The notes beneath the pieces are model-generated. The model searched no databases. It had not been told where the DNA came from and saw only the letters and a program-made list of their open reading frames with translations. The position numbers and the translations under genes are program-made. 57,178 nucleotides of DNA from JACQFK01 sp964619955 (GTDB lineage Bacteria > Planctomycetota > MHYJ01 > JACPRB01): contig CAZUJF010000036.1 of NCBI GenBank assembly GCA_964619955.1, forward strand, positions 1 through 57,178. The letters run 5' to 3'. Every line of letters starts with the position of its first letter. Position 1 is the stretch's first letter. This document shows positions 7,590 through 16,254 of the stretch, one piece after another.

Positions 7590-8213
7590 TCAGTCCTTGC
7601 CCTTGGCGGGCGGCAGGTTCGGGACGAGCTTCGGGTCGTAGGTCGACCCCGCCGCCACCTGGATCATGGTGATGCGCACCTTCGTCGGGAAGAACTTCTC
7701 GTGGTCGGCGCGCTTGTGGGCGTGGCCGCTGCCGCCGCTGGCGTCCTTCATCACGAGATCCATCTGCTTGATGCCCTGCGACCAGACGATCGAGTCGTTC
7801 TCCCAGAACGCCGTCATCTTCACGTCCTGCTCGTAGACGCCCCTCTCCTTGTAGACGACGGTGTTCGTGCAGCCGTAGCCGTTCTTCTGGCCCTTGTTCG
7901 GGATGTAGCAGAGCGACCAGGTGGTCGGCTCGCCGCCCGCGGGCTTCTCGAGGACCTCCGTGCGGATGTGGACCGTGCCGTTGCGGTAGTCCACCGGGGA
8001 GGTCCAGTCCTTCGGGCGGTCCTTGTTGATCAGGTCGCCCTTCACGTAGTAGTGCGACTTGCTCGGCTTGGAGTTGTCCGCGTCCTCCTTCGTGAACGTG
8101 AACGTCACGTCGAAGAGGACGAATTGATCGCCCCGGGGCGCGGGCAGCGCCACGAACGCCGCGACCCCCAGCTGAAGCAAGAGCAGACGGAGAAATCCGA
8201 AGCAGGTCAGCAT
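7590..8213 (-). CDS. Secreted protein of unknown function, co-transcribed with the thioredoxin-like selenoprotein
   Basis: 207 residues. Residues 1-25 are a hydrophobic signal peptide; the rest is predicted beta-rich and soluble (VLFDVTFTFTKED, then SHYYVKGDLI, and IVWSQGIKQMDLVMKD). I do not recognise a named domain. The mature part has two cysteines, in SLCYIP and YGCTNT, which could form a disulfide. It starts 13 nt after the selenoprotein gene on the same strand; its GGAGG overlaps that gene's stop codon, so the two are probably translationally coupled. It may be a redox client of that protein; this is an inference from context only. Confidence 0.7.
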   Translation of the reverse strand: MLTCFGFLRLLLLQLGVAAFVALPAPRGDQFVLFDVTFTFTKEDADNSKPSKSHYYVKGDLINKDRPKDWTSPVDYRNGTVHIRTEVLEKPAGGEPTTWSLCYIPNKGQKNGYGCTNTVVYKERGVYEQDVKMTAFWENDSIVWSQGIKQMDLVMKDASGGSGHAHKRADHEKFFPTKVRITMIQVAAGSTYDPKLVPNLPPAKGKD

Positions 8214-8226
8214 GCCGTGCCGCCTC

Positions 8227-8661
8227 CTACTTCTTCTTGGCCTCGCGGCCGTGCTTCTTCGCGATCGCCTCGAACTCGGCCTTCAGGTCGGCGGGCGTGC
8301 GCTTCGTCATCTCGCCGACCTTCTTGCCGTCCGGGTCGAGATACAGCAGCGTGGGCATCGACTCCACGCCGTACTTGTCGAAGAGCTTGGAGTCCCGGTC
8401 GCCGTCCACCAGGATGCGGACCAGACCCTCCGAGGCCTTCACCACCTCGTCGTTTGAGAACGCACCTGCGTCCAATACTTTACAAGCCCCTCAGAAGTCG
8501 GCCGTGAAGTACAGCATCACCGGCTTGCCGGAGGCCTTCGCCTGCGCCAGCAGCGCATCATGCTTCGTGCCCGGCTCGAACTTGATCTTGCCGCCGCCGC
8601 CCGCCCACGCGGTGCCCGCCAGGAGCGCGGCCGCCGCCACCGCCAGCAATCCCGTTCTCAT
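8227..8661 (-). CDS. Exported thioredoxin-like selenoprotein (Sec57, UxxC active site)
   Basis: 144 residues if the in-frame TGA at 8493-8491 is read as selenocysteine. Residues 1-20 are a signal peptide (cut after AWA). The thioredoxin fold follows: PVMLYFTADF, then U57-G-A-C60 where relatives have CxxC, then VESMPTLLYLDPDG with the conserved cis-Pro. Both sides of the TGA are in one frame and form one continuous thioredoxin domain. A hairpin with an AGGU loop begins just downstream (see SECIS entry). ATG 8661 is chosen because GGAGG lies 6 nt upstream; a TAGAAT -10 is at 8694-8689. It is the first gene of an operon with 7590-8213. Predicted role: periplasmic thiol-disulfide or peroxide reduction. 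Without Sec decoding it would be a 56-residue fragment. Confidence 0.8.
8455..8478 (-). promoter_or_regulatory. SECIS-like hairpin downstream of UGA57
   Basis: After the TGA (8493-8491) there are 23 nt to an AGGU tetraloop (8467-8464). The stem has GGACGC pairing with GCGUUC (G-C, G-U, A-U, C-G, G-C, C-G), with two further U-A pairs below a small bulge. The distance and the G at loop position two match the known bacterial SECIS pattern. Codons here (AAA, GTA, TTG, TCA) are unusually AT-rich for this genome, consistent with selection on RNA structure. Confidence 0.7.
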
Positions 8662-8688
8662 GTCCATCCTCCTCGATTCCGTATCAGC

Positions 8689-8694
8689 ATTCTA
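8689..8694 (-). promoter_or_regulatory. -10-like TAGAAT of the selenoprotein operon
   Basis: Minus-strand TAGAAT, about 27 nt before ATG 8661, leaving a short leader that contains GGAGG. Confidence 0.5.
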
Positions 8695-8801
8695 ACGGAT
8701 GGGACGCCGGAAATGATTCCTTCATTCTGGAAGCCCGGCGCAACCTTTCCCCGCCCCCCGGGTTAAGCTTCAGGTTGCATCGACGTTTCCAAGGAGCCTG
8801 C

Positions 8802-10943
8802 ATGAACAGCCTTCGTTGCCTCGCCGCCGTCGCCCTGGCGGCCGCTCTGGCGGTCCCCGCCGCCGCAGGCGGACCCGGCGGCGGACTCGACCGCATCCCC
8901 CGCGCGAAGATCCTCGAGTCCGCGCGCGAGATCGACCGCCTCGTCGACGCCGACCTCGCCGCCCACAAGGTCACCCCCAATCCCGCGCTCGACGACGCCT
9001 CGTTCGCGCGCCGCGTGTATCTGGATCTGGCGGGCCGCATCCCCACCGACAAGGAACTGGCCGCCTTCCTCGCCTCGTCCCCCGCCGATCGACGCGAAGC
9101 CCTCATCGACAAGCTCCTCGAATCCCCCGCGTACGTCAGCCGCCTCTTCAACGAATTCGCCGACCTGCTCCGGGTCAAGAGCCGGCTCCAGAACAACATC
9201 TCCGGCGAGCCCTACATCCACTTCATCAAGGAGTCGATCGCGCAGAACAAGCCCTACGACGTCTTCGTCCGCGAGCTGCTCTCGGCTTCCGGCCCCGCCC
9301 ACAAGCGCGGCGCGGGCGCCACCGGCTACTACCTGCGCGACCGCGGGATGCCGGAGGACAACATGTCCAACACCATCACGGTCTTCCTCGGCACCCGCCT
9401 CGAATGCGCCCAGTGCCACAACCACCCCTTCGACACCTGGACCCAGCGCCAGTACCACGAGATGGTCGCGTTCACCGGCGGCATCCGCTACACCGACGAC
9501 AGCTTCCCCTCCACGCCCGAAGGCCAGCGCCTCAAGGCTCTGGGCGACACGTTCAAGGGAGAGGGCAAGACCAAGGAGCGCAGCCCCGCGTTCCGCGAGT
9601 TCCGCAAGCTCATGCAGCCCCTCGAGTACGGGATCTCCGGCAGCGGCACCGGTCTCTACCGCCTGCCCAAGGACTACCAGTACCCCGACGCGAAACCCAA
9701 CCAGCCCGTGAAGGCGCACGCCATGTGGGGCGAGGCCGCCCCGCTCGCCGCCAATCCCGACGCCGTCCCGGACAACAAGAAGACCGTCAACGCCAAGGGC
9801 AAGAAGGCGCCGAACCTCAAGGCCCCGGACATCGACTCGCGCAACGTCTACGCGCGCTGGCTGACGTCCCCCGAGAACCCCCGCTTCACCACGGTCATCG
9901 CGAACCGGATGTGGAAGTCCCTCTTCGGCCTCGGCGTCATCGAGCCCGCGCTCAACCTCCGCGAGGACACGAAGGCCGCCAACCCCGCCCTCATGAAGGC
10001 CCTGGAAGGCCTGATGAGCGGGATGAACTACGACCTCAAGCAGTACCTCCGGGTGCTGGCGAACACGAAGGCCTATCAGCGCGAGGCCTGCCGCCAGGAG
10101 CCCTCCGACGAGACGCCCTTCCGCTTCCCCGGCCCCCTGCTCCGCCGCATGAGCGCCGAGCAGCTCTGGGATTCGATGCTGACGCTCGTCGTGCCCGACC
10201 TCGACGCCACGCTCAACGAGCCCGGCGAGGCGGCGGAATCCGTCTACCGCGACTACGAGCGCCTCGCCGGCGTCACGGAAGCCGAGGCCAAGGCCGCCGT
10301 CGAGCTCGAGATCCTCAAGACCAAGGATCCCGCGAAGTTCAAGGAGGCCCGGAAGGAGCAGATGGAGGCGGCCCGCACGGCCGCGAAGGCCGATCCGGAA
10401 CTCGAGAAGAAGATCGAGGCGCTCCAGGCCGAGATGAAGGCCGCCCGCAAGAAGGGCGACGACGCCACGGCGAAGCGCCTCCGGGAGGAACTCCAGGCGC
10501 TCGAGAAATCCGGGGGCCCGCTCCTCATGCAGGGCAAGAAAGGCTACAAGAAGGGCGGGGAGGCCAAGGGCTTCCTGCGCGCCTCCGACATGCCCCAGCC
10601 CGCGCCCGCCGGACATTTCCTGCGGGAGTTCGGACAGTCCGACCGCGAACAGATCGAGGTCTCGCACACGGATTCGACCGTTCCCCAGGCGCTCTCGCTC
10701 CTCAACGGCTTCGTGGACAAGACCCTGCTGCCCAACGCCCGCGCGGCGCTGCGCCAGGCCGTGACGGCGGCGCCGACGTCGGCCGAGAAGGTGGCGACGG
10801 CGTTCCGCGGCGTCCTGAGCCGGGATCCGTCCGCCGCCGAACGGGAACTCTGGACGGGCGACCTCGACAAACGCGGCGAGGCCGCCGCCAAGGACCTGAT
10901 CTGGACGCTGGTCAACACGCACGAATTCATGTTCATCCGATAA
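8802..10943 (+). CDS. DUF1549/DUF1553 secreted protein with CxxCH motif
   Basis: 713 residues starting MNSLRCLA, with AAGGAG 5 nt upstream of the ATG. Signal peptide 1-22. DUF1549 covers about 45-260 and contains CAQCH (Cys202, Cys205, His206) followed by NHPFD, the family's characteristic haem-like motif. DUF1553 runs from about 340 to the end (MWKSLFGLGVIEP; LANTKAYQREACRQ). A Lys/Glu-rich coiled coil (about 485-590) is inserted in DUF1553. Proteins of this pair are greatly expanded in Planctomycetota and lie next to DUF1501 genes, as here (13 nt downstream). Biochemical role is not established. Confidence 0.88.
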   Translation: MNSLRCLAAVALAAALAVPAAAGGPGGGLDRIPRAKILESAREIDRLVDADLAAHKVTPNPALDDASFARRVYLDLAGRIPTDKELAAFLASSPADRREALIDKLLESPAYVSRLFNEFADLLRVKSRLQNNISGEPYIHFIKESIAQNKPYDVFVRELLSASGPAHKRGAGATGYYLRDRGMPEDNMSNTITVFLGTRLECAQCHNHPFDTWTQRQYHEMVAFTGGIRYTDDSFPSTPEGQRLKALGDTFKGEGKTKERSPAFREFRKLMQPLEYGISGSGTGLYRLPKDYQYPDAKPNQPVKAHAMWGEAAPLAANPDAVPDNKKTVNAKGKKAPNLKAPDIDSRNVYARWLTSPENPRFTTVIANRMWKSLFGLGVIEPALNLREDTKAANPALMKALEGLMSGMNYDLKQYLRVLANTKAYQREACRQEPSDETPFRFPGPLLRRMSAEQLWDSMLTLVVPDLDATLNEPGEAAESVYRDYERLAGVTEAEAKAAVELEILKTKDPAKFKEARKEQMEAARTAAKADPELEKKIEALQAEMKAARKKGDDATAKRLREELQALEKSGGPLLMQGKKGYKKGGEAKGFLRASDMPQPAPAGHFLREFGQSDREQIEVSHTDSTVPQALSLLNGFVDKTLLPNARAALRQAVTAAPTSAEKVATAFRGVLSRDPSAAERELWTGDLDKRGEAAAKDLIWTLVNTHEFMFIR

Positions 10944-10956
10944 ACGAGGTAGAACC

Positions 10957-12255
10957 ATGAAAGATCTTGCCCGCGGACTCGACGACGTCTCCCGCCGCGC
11001 GTTCCTCTCGAACAGCGCCCTCTCGCTGCTCGGGGTCGGCGCGCTGCCGATGTTCAGCGGCCTCGCCCTCGGCCAGGACGTGGGCACGGTCCCGCTGCGC
11101 CCCGACGCGAAGGCGAAGAACGTGATCTTCCTCTACATGTCGGGCGGCATGACGCACCTCGACACGTTCGATCTCAAGCCCGGCGCGGAGACGCAGGGGC
11201 CCACCGAGGCGACCAAGACGAGCGCCGACGGCGTGATCATCAACAAGCTCTTCGAGAAGCTCTCGAAGCAGATGCACCACGTGACGCTCGTGAACTCGCT
11301 GACGTCCAACCAGGGCGCCCACCAGCAGGGCCAGTACCTCATGCACACGAGCTACGTGCTGCGCGGGACGATCAAGCACCCGACGATGGGCGCGTGGATG
11401 TCCCTCATGATGGGCGCGCGGAACCCGACGCTGCCCGCGCACGTGGCGATCGGCGGCGGCAACAACGGCGCGTCCGCCGGCTTCATGGAGCCCAAACACG
11501 GCCCGCTCCCCATCGGCAACCCCGCCTCCGGCCTGCAGAACAGCAAACGTCCCGCCGGCGTGAGCGAGGAGGCCTACGCGGCCCGCCTCAAGCGCGCGGA
11601 CGACATGAACGCGGCCTTCGCGAAGACCTACGACCACCGCGAGGTGCGCGGCTACGCGGACCTCTACGATTCGGCCGTGCGCTTGATGTCCTCCAAGGAT
11701 CTCGAGGCCTTCGATCTCTCGAAGGAATCCGCGGAGACCCGGGCGGCGTACGGGATGGACTCCTTCGGCCAGGGCTGCCTGCTCGCGCGGCGCCTGGTCG
11801 AACACAAGGCGCGCTTCGTCGAGGTCCAGCTGGGCGGCTGGGACACGCACAACGAGAACTTCGAGGCGATGGAGAAGAAGCTACCGATCCTCGACGCCGC
11901 GCTCGGCACGCTGATCGGCGACCTGGAGCAGCGCGGGCTGCTGCAGGAGACGCTCGTCGTGCTCGCCACCGAGTTCGGGCGCACGCCGGAGATCAAGGAG
12001 GACCGCGACGGCCGCGACCACTATCCCAAGGTCTTCTCCGGCCTGCTCGCCGGCGGCGGCATCAAGGGCGGCCGCGCCTGGGGCAAGTCCGACAAGGAGG
12101 GCCGCGAGGTCGCCGAGAAGCCCGTGACGGTGCCCGACTTCAACGCCACGATCGCGCACGCCGTCGGGCTGCCGCTCGGCTTCGTCGTGCACTCCCCCTC
12201 GGGCCGACCCTTCAAGGTCGCCGACAAGGGCGCGCCGATCCTGGACTTGTTTTAG
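10957..12255 (+). CDS. DUF1501 family protein
   Basis: 432 residues. A twin-arginine-like leader (SRRAFLSNSALSLLGVGALP, Arg13-Arg14) suggests Tat export. The body matches DUF1501, an alkaline-phosphatase-superfamily-like fold: VIFLYMSGGMTHLDTFDLKP near the N-terminus, GGWDTHNENF in the middle, VVLATEFGRTPE and GRDHYPKVFSG toward the end, where conserved Asp and His residues could bind metal. It sits 13 nt downstream of the DUF1549/1553 gene on the same strand, the standard planctomycete pair; the two presumably act together on an exported substrate. The mechanism is unknown. Confidence 0.88.
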   Translation: MKDLARGLDDVSRRAFLSNSALSLLGVGALPMFSGLALGQDVGTVPLRPDAKAKNVIFLYMSGGMTHLDTFDLKPGAETQGPTEATKTSADGVIINKLFEKLSKQMHHVTLVNSLTSNQGAHQQGQYLMHTSYVLRGTIKHPTMGAWMSLMMGARNPTLPAHVAIGGGNNGASAGFMEPKHGPLPIGNPASGLQNSKRPAGVSEEAYAARLKRADDMNAAFAKTYDHREVRGYADLYDSAVRLMSSKDLEAFDLSKESAETRAAYGMDSFGQGCLLARRLVEHKARFVEVQLGGWDTHNENFEAMEKKLPILDAALGTLIGDLEQRGLLQETLVVLATEFGRTPEIKEDRDGRDHYPKVFSGLLAGGGIKGGRAWGKSDKEGREVAEKPVTVPDFNATIAHAVGLPLGFVVHSPSGRPFKVADKGAPILDLF

Positions 12256-12271
12256 CGGCCGCCGGGCGGGA

Positions 12272-12277
12272 TAGAAT
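12272..12277 (+). promoter_or_regulatory. -10-like TAGAAT, leaderless spacing
   Basis: TAGAAT ends exactly 6 nt before the GTG at 12284, so the predicted transcription start coincides with the start codon. Confidence 0.55.
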
Positions 12278-12283
12278 GCGCGG

Positions 12284-13504
12284 GTGCGGCTTCCGTGCCT
12301 CCTGCTTCCCCTGCTCGCCGGATGCGGCTGGGCGGCCGGAGCCCTGGTGGGAGGCTCCTCGAGACCCTCGAGTGACCTGGCCGGGCGGCTCTCGCCCGAA
12401 GCCTGCGCCCTGATCGACCGCGCGTTTGAGGGCATCGAGCCCGGCCGCCTGCTCGACGCCCACGTCCACATCGCAGGGCTCGGAAGCGGCGACAGCGGGT
12501 GCACCGTCAACCCCGACATGCGCTCCCTGCTGCATCCCCTCAAACGACTCCAGTTCGAGGTCTACCTGCGGGCGGGCGGCGTCCGGAACCTCGCCGAAGC
12601 CGACCGCGACTACGTCCTCCGTCTTCTGGATCGCGCCCGCGGCATGCCCGGAGGGGGCCGCTTCCAGATCCTGGCCTTCGACCGGAGATATCGCCGGGAC
12701 GGCACGGTCGACGAACAGCGCACGGAGTTCCACGTCCCCGACGAGTACGTCCTCCGGCTTGCGGAGGACCACCCCGACGTCTTCCTTCCGGCGATCTCGG
12801 TGCACCCCTACCGCCCGGACGCGCTTCAGCGGTTGGAGCAGGGCGCGCGACGCGGGGCGAAGATGGTCAAATGGCTTCCCAACAGCATGGGCATCGACCC
12901 CTCGGATCCCCTCTGCGATCCGTTCTACGACCGCATGGCCCGGCTCGGATTGACCCTCCTGACCCATGCCGGCGAGGAGAAGGCGGTGGACGCCGCGGAG
13001 GACCAGCGCCTCGGCAACCCCCTGCAGCTCCGGCGCGCGATGGACCGCGGCGTGTGCGTGATCGTGGCCCATTGCGCCGGCTTGGGCGAGAACCCGGATC
13101 TCGACGATCCGAAGCGGGGCCGGGTGCGCAACTTCGACCTCTTCCTCCGCCTGCTGTCCGAGGAGCGCTATCGCGGCCTGCTCTTCGGGGACATCTCCGC
13201 CGTGACCCAGTACAACCGCTTCGGAGAAACCCTCGAAACGCTGCTCCGGCGCACGGACCTGCACGGCCGCCTGGTCCACGGAAGCGACTATCCCCTGCCG
13301 GCGATCAACGCCCTCACCCGGACCCGCAGCCTGGCCGGAGCCGGATTCCTGAGCGCGGAGGAGCGGCTGGCGCTGAACGAGATCTTCGACGTAAACCCGC
13401 TGCTCTTCGACCTGGTGCTCAAGAGAACCGTCCGCGCCCCGGGCGGCGGTGAACGATTCCCGGCGTCGCTGTTCCTGGCCAATCCGGGACTGGGGATTCG
13501 CTGA
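12284..13504 (+). CDS. Lipoprotein metal-dependent hydrolase (amidohydrolase fold)
   Basis: 406 residues, GTG start. The leader LLLPLLAGCGWAAG carries a lipobox (LAGC), so the protein is probably anchored outside the cytoplasmic membrane. The TIM-barrel amidohydrolase signature is present: DAHVHIAG (HxH metal ligands), KWLPNSMG (barrel lysine), LTHAGEE, IVAHCAGLG and a late HGSDYPLP with the catalytic Asp. This is an amidohydrolase-2-like arrangement; the substrate cannot be told. It has its own promoter, separate from the DUF1501 gene upstream. Confidence 0.8.
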   Translation: MRLPCLLLPLLAGCGWAAGALVGGSSRPSSDLAGRLSPEACALIDRAFEGIEPGRLLDAHVHIAGLGSGDSGCTVNPDMRSLLHPLKRLQFEVYLRAGGVRNLAEADRDYVLRLLDRARGMPGGGRFQILAFDRRYRRDGTVDEQRTEFHVPDEYVLRLAEDHPDVFLPAISVHPYRPDALQRLEQGARRGAKMVKWLPNSMGIDPSDPLCDPFYDRMARLGLTLLTHAGEEKAVDAAEDQRLGNPLQLRRAMDRGVCVIVAHCAGLGENPDLDDPKRGRVRNFDLFLRLLSEERYRGLLFGDISAVTQYNRFGETLETLLRRTDLHGRLVHGSDYPLPAINALTRTRSLAGAGFLSAEERLALNEIFDVNPLLFDLVLKRTVRAPGGGERFPASLFLANPGLGIR

Positions 13505-13537
13505 CCCGTTGCCGGGAACACACCTTCATCGCAGGCA

Positions 13538-13566
13538 TTGATATCTCACTACCACAATGATAGATT
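13538..13566 (+). promoter_or_regulatory. Promoter TTGATA-N17-TAGATT for toxin-antitoxin pair
   Basis: A good -35 (TTGATA, 13538-13543), a 17-nt spacer and -10 TAGATT (13561-13566), ending 6 nt before the ATG at 13573. AT-rich relative to the surroundings and again without a Shine-Dalgarno. This is the most complete of the leaderless promoters. Confidence 0.6.
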
Positions 13567-13572
13567 CATACC

Positions 13573-13941
13573 ATGGCCACGAAGACACTTCAGGAAAACG
13601 GCTCCTCCCGGGCGACGGCAGCCTTGGAGAAGCAGGCGCGCACCCTTATTCTAGTCCGTGACCATCACACCGCCTCGCTGGCGAAGGCCTGCAAGGTTTC
13701 GGTCGCCACGATGTCCCGGGCCCTGGCCCGACTCCGCAAGAAACTCTCGAAGGAGGGCCTGGAGTTGATTTCCGTCCGCAGTCCGGCCGGCTCCCATTAC
13801 GAAATCAAGGGCGAGATGGAGCGCCGCAGGCGGGCCATCCTGAAACTCATCGAGGAGATGAAGTCCTGGCCCGTCGATCCACCTACCGCCTGGAAGGAGG
13901 AGGACCGGCTCATTTACGATGAGGACCGCCCCTCCCGATGA
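13573..13941 (+). CDS. Winged-helix antitoxin-like DNA-binding protein
   Basis: 122 residues. A helix-turn-helix at about 30-60 (HTASLAKACKVSVATMSRALARLRKK) resembles MarR/Lrp-like winged helices; the C-terminus is charged and ends in an acidic tail (KEEDRLIYDED) that could wrap the toxin. The stop overlaps the start of the PIN gene by 4 nt (ATGA), typical for antitoxin-toxin pairs. It should repress its own promoter, although no obvious dyad was found there. Confidence 0.65.
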   Translation: MATKTLQENGSSRATAALEKQARTLILVRDHHTASLAKACKVSVATMSRALARLRKKLSKEGLELISVRSPAGSHYEIKGEMERRRRAILKLIEEMKSWPVDPPTAWKEEDRLIYDEDRPSR

Positions 13942-14423
13942 GCCGGGGGATCTTCGTCGACTCCAGCGCCTGGATCGCCATCTTCGACCCCAAGGATCAG
14001 CATCACCCTGAAGCACTCACAGCCCTGAGGGCGGTAGCAGACGGACATCTCCGCCTCCTCACCAGTGACTACGTCCTTTCTGAAACGGTGACGCGACTGC
14101 GAATGAGCGCGTCGCATGGAATCGCGCTCCGGGCCTGGGAAGCGCTGGAGGGCGGCTGGATGGCAACCCTACTCGAGATCGAACCCGGCTGTAGAAAGCG
14201 GGCGCTCGTCCGCTTCCGGAAGTGCCACGATCAGCGCTTCTCCCTCACGGACTGCACCTCGTTCACACTCATGGACGAGCTGGGGCTGATCGAGGCGTTG
14301 ACGTTCGACGCCGACTTCCGCAGGGCGGGCTTCCGGACGATTCCCGGCCCCCGCTATCCCGGGCCGCTGCTCAAGCCCCGCCGCCGGGCTCAGTCGAGGG
14401 GCGGAACCCAGCGGGCCTTGTAG
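13938..14423 (+). CDS. PIN-domain ribonuclease toxin (VapC-like)
   Basis: 161 residues. PIN-fold acidic residues are all in place: FVDSSAWIAIF (Asp8), LSETVTRLR (Glu), FSLTDCTSF (Asp) and LTFDADFRRAGF (Asp pair). These chelate Mg2+ for single-strand RNA cleavage in VapC-type toxins. It is translationally coupled (4-nt overlap) to the upstream DNA-binding protein. The last ~20 residues are basic and family-atypical. Confidence 0.85.
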   Translation: MSRGIFVDSSAWIAIFDPKDQHHPEALTALRAVADGHLRLLTSDYVLSETVTRLRMSASHGIALRAWEALEGGWMATLLEIEPGCRKRALVRFRKCHDQRFSLTDCTSFTLMDELGLIEALTFDADFRRAGFRTIPGPRYPGPLLKPRRRAQSRGGTQRAL

Positions 14424-15265
14424 ATCTTCTGCCCCGGGAATTCGACCGTGCGGTCGAGGCCGATGAACGTCACGCGCTCCGCCCACCAGCTCTTCTCGGC
14501 CTTCACGTAGGCGAGCGCGCCGCTGCGGGGGTCGAAGTCCAGGCTCTTGACGTTCTCCGCATCCCCCAGCTGAGGGAACGGCTTGAAGCTCAGCTGATCG
14601 CGGTCGAAGGCCCAGACGTGCTGGTGCGTCGAGAGGACGAGTTCCGGACGGTCCGGAACCGGCCGCAGTTCGTGTCCGCCCTCGTTCGGCAGCGCGAAGC
14701 CGTGCTTGCGCACGAAGACGGGCGCCAGGGCCGACAACTCCTTCAGGGCGTAGGCCCGGAGCTCAAAAGTCCCCAGCGCCCAGAGCAGCCCCCGCTCCTC
14801 GTCGCGGACCACCCCGTGCGCCCCCGTCAGTTCATCCGAGACCAGGAACGCGCCGGCGGGATCATGCAGCGCCAGCCGGTTCCCGTCCGCATGCGTTGAA
14901 AGCGCGAGCAGCACCCGCCCGCCCGGAAGCAGCTCCGCGGAATGGGCGTTCGGCGCCGCCGCCGCGAAGAGGCAGGCTTTCGTCGAGCGTTCGATCAGCG
15001 CCGCCGCCCCGCCCGACGATGTGACCAGGATCTTCCGGCCCCCGTCCACGGGCTTGCAGTCGTCGGTCGTGCCGAACTTCGTCCGCAGCGCCTCCGGCAA
15101 TCCGGGGCTCTCCGCCGCGCGCCAGCTCCAGACCTTGCGGGGGGCCGAGCGCACGTCGAGGATGAACACCTCGTCGCCGCCGCAGAGGACCAGCTCGGAG
15201 GGCGGCGGGGACGGCTCCGTCGTCGCGCACGAGACCAGCAGGAGCAGCCACAGACCGCGCTTCAC
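14390..15265 (-). CDS. Lipoprotein with beta-propeller-like repeats (DUF6528-like)
   Basis: 291 residues, GTG start at 15265 overlapping the previous gene's stop (GTGA). The leader LLLLVSCATTEPSPPP is a lipoprotein signal with Cys at the lipobox. The body has blade-like repeats (ELVLCGGDEVFILDV, KILVTSSGGAAALIE, GGRVLLALSTHADGNRLALHD) reminiscent of DUF6528-type propellers. The 3' end overlaps the convergent PIN-toxin gene by 34 nt. Co-transcribed with the metallophosphoesterase. Function unknown. Confidence 0.7.
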   Translation of the reverse strand: MKRGLWLLLLVSCATTEPSPPPSELVLCGGDEVFILDVRSAPRKVWSWRAAESPGLPEALRTKFGTTDDCKPVDGGRKILVTSSGGAAALIERSTKACLFAAAAPNAHSAELLPGGRVLLALSTHADGNRLALHDPAGAFLVSDELTGAHGVVRDEERGLLWALGTFELRAYALKELSALAPVFVRKHGFALPNEGGHELRPVPDRPELVLSTHQHVWAFDRDQLSFKPFPQLGDAENVKSLDFDPRSGALAYVKAEKSWWAERVTFIGLDRTVEFPGQKIYKARWVPPLD

Positions 15266-16167
15266 CAGCGCGCCTCGATCTTCTTCACGAGCGTCGCGTC
15301 GTGCCAGGCCCCCTCGCGGCTCTTGCGGTGCGCGACCGTGATGCGGTCCCGGCCCACCTCGAGCGCCGAGAACGTGCCGTCGAGGTCGCGATGGCCGGCG
15401 TCCATGACCCAGTCGCAGCGCCCGAAGCGCCAGTGCTGGACCTTCTCCCAGTGGCCGCAAAGATGCAGCACGACGTTGTTCGCCTCGTAGATCGTGTCCA
15501 GCTCCGTGCGGTTCATGAGGGAGCCCGCGTTGAAATGGTTCACGACGATCTTCGGCGTCTTCGCGTCGTACTTGGCGAGTTCGCGCCGCAGCCACTCCAG
15601 ATCATGCTTGTACAGCGGCGAGCAGCCCGTCGGGGACTTCCCCGAGGAATCGTAGGTCGGCGACGGCATGAGGAACACCACGCCCTTGTGCCGGAACGAG
15701 TACTGAATGCCCGGAATGATCCCCGACTCCGCATCCGGAGCCTTCCAGGCGGGCTGCCCGTTGTCCGAGGCGTGCGCCTTGACGAAGGGGTCCTCGCGCA
15801 GCCAGCGGTAGAACGCGTCGGAAGGCGACGCGCCCCCGGAGTCGTGATTTCCCGCCACCGCCCGGGTGGGGAATTTCAGCAGCTCGCGCACGATCCTGTT
15901 CCAGGACTGGACGCAGGCGTTCGTGGGCCAGCCGCAGCTGTCCCCGGCGCTCGCGACGAAATCGGGCTTCCCGACGGCGCCCCCGATCGCGGGCGGATAG
16001 ACCGTGCCGGCGATCCCGTTCATCGCTTCGATGGTGGGGACGCACTTGCTGTAATCCCCGTTCTTCCCCTGGTCGATCTCCTGGTCGGTCCAGAACAGGA
16101 ACGTGAACTCCTTCGGTGTCGCCTCCGCGTCCTGCAGGACCAGCAGCGACCAGAGCAGCAGCTTCAT
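15262..16167 (-). CDS. Secreted calcineurin-like metallophosphoesterase
   Basis: 301 residues. A short leader (MKLLLWSLLVLQDAEA) is followed by a phosphoesterase core: FLFWTDQE near the start, GDSCGWP, then AGNHDSGG (the GNHD signature), VVNHFN and LCGHWEKVQHW, supplying the His/Asp/Asn ligands for a dinuclear metal centre. Shine-Dalgarno GGGAGG precedes the ATG. It is the first gene of a two-gene minus-strand unit with the lipoprotein at 14390-15265. The substrate (nucleotide, phosphodiester or other) is not predictable. It is divergent from ppk. Confidence 0.8.
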   Translation of the reverse strand: MKLLLWSLLVLQDAEATPKEFTFLFWTDQEIDQGKNGDYSKCVPTIEAMNGIAGTVYPPAIGGAVGKPDFVASAGDSCGWPTNACVQSWNRIVRELLKFPTRAVAGNHDSGGASPSDAFYRWLREDPFVKAHASDNGQPAWKAPDAESGIIPGIQYSFRHKGVVFLMPSPTYDSSGKSPTGCSPLYKHDLEWLRRELAKYDAKTPKIVVNHFNAGSLMNRTELDTIYEANNVVLHLCGHWEKVQHWRFGRCDWVMDAGHRDLDGTFSALEVGRDRITVAHRKSREGAWHDATLVKKIEARW

Positions 16168-16238
16168 ACCCGCCTCCCTATCCCCTACGCCCGGTCCCGC
16201 CCCCGATGTCGCGAATTTATGTTAAGACTAAAGCAGCG

Positions 16239-16244
16239 TATGCT
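16239..16244 (+). promoter_or_regulatory. -10-like TATGCT before ppk
   Basis: Ends 10 nt before the ATG at 16255, with no Shine-Dalgarno between. Confidence 0.4.
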
Positions 16245-16254
16245 GCAACCCGCC

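Noticed and set aside
8763..11087. Very long antisense open frames (for example opposite 8.8-11 kb and 16.2-18.3 kb)
   Set aside because: They mirror strongly GC3-biased genes, have Arg/Gly/Leu-rich low-complexity products and no start signals; typical shadows in a GC-rich genome.
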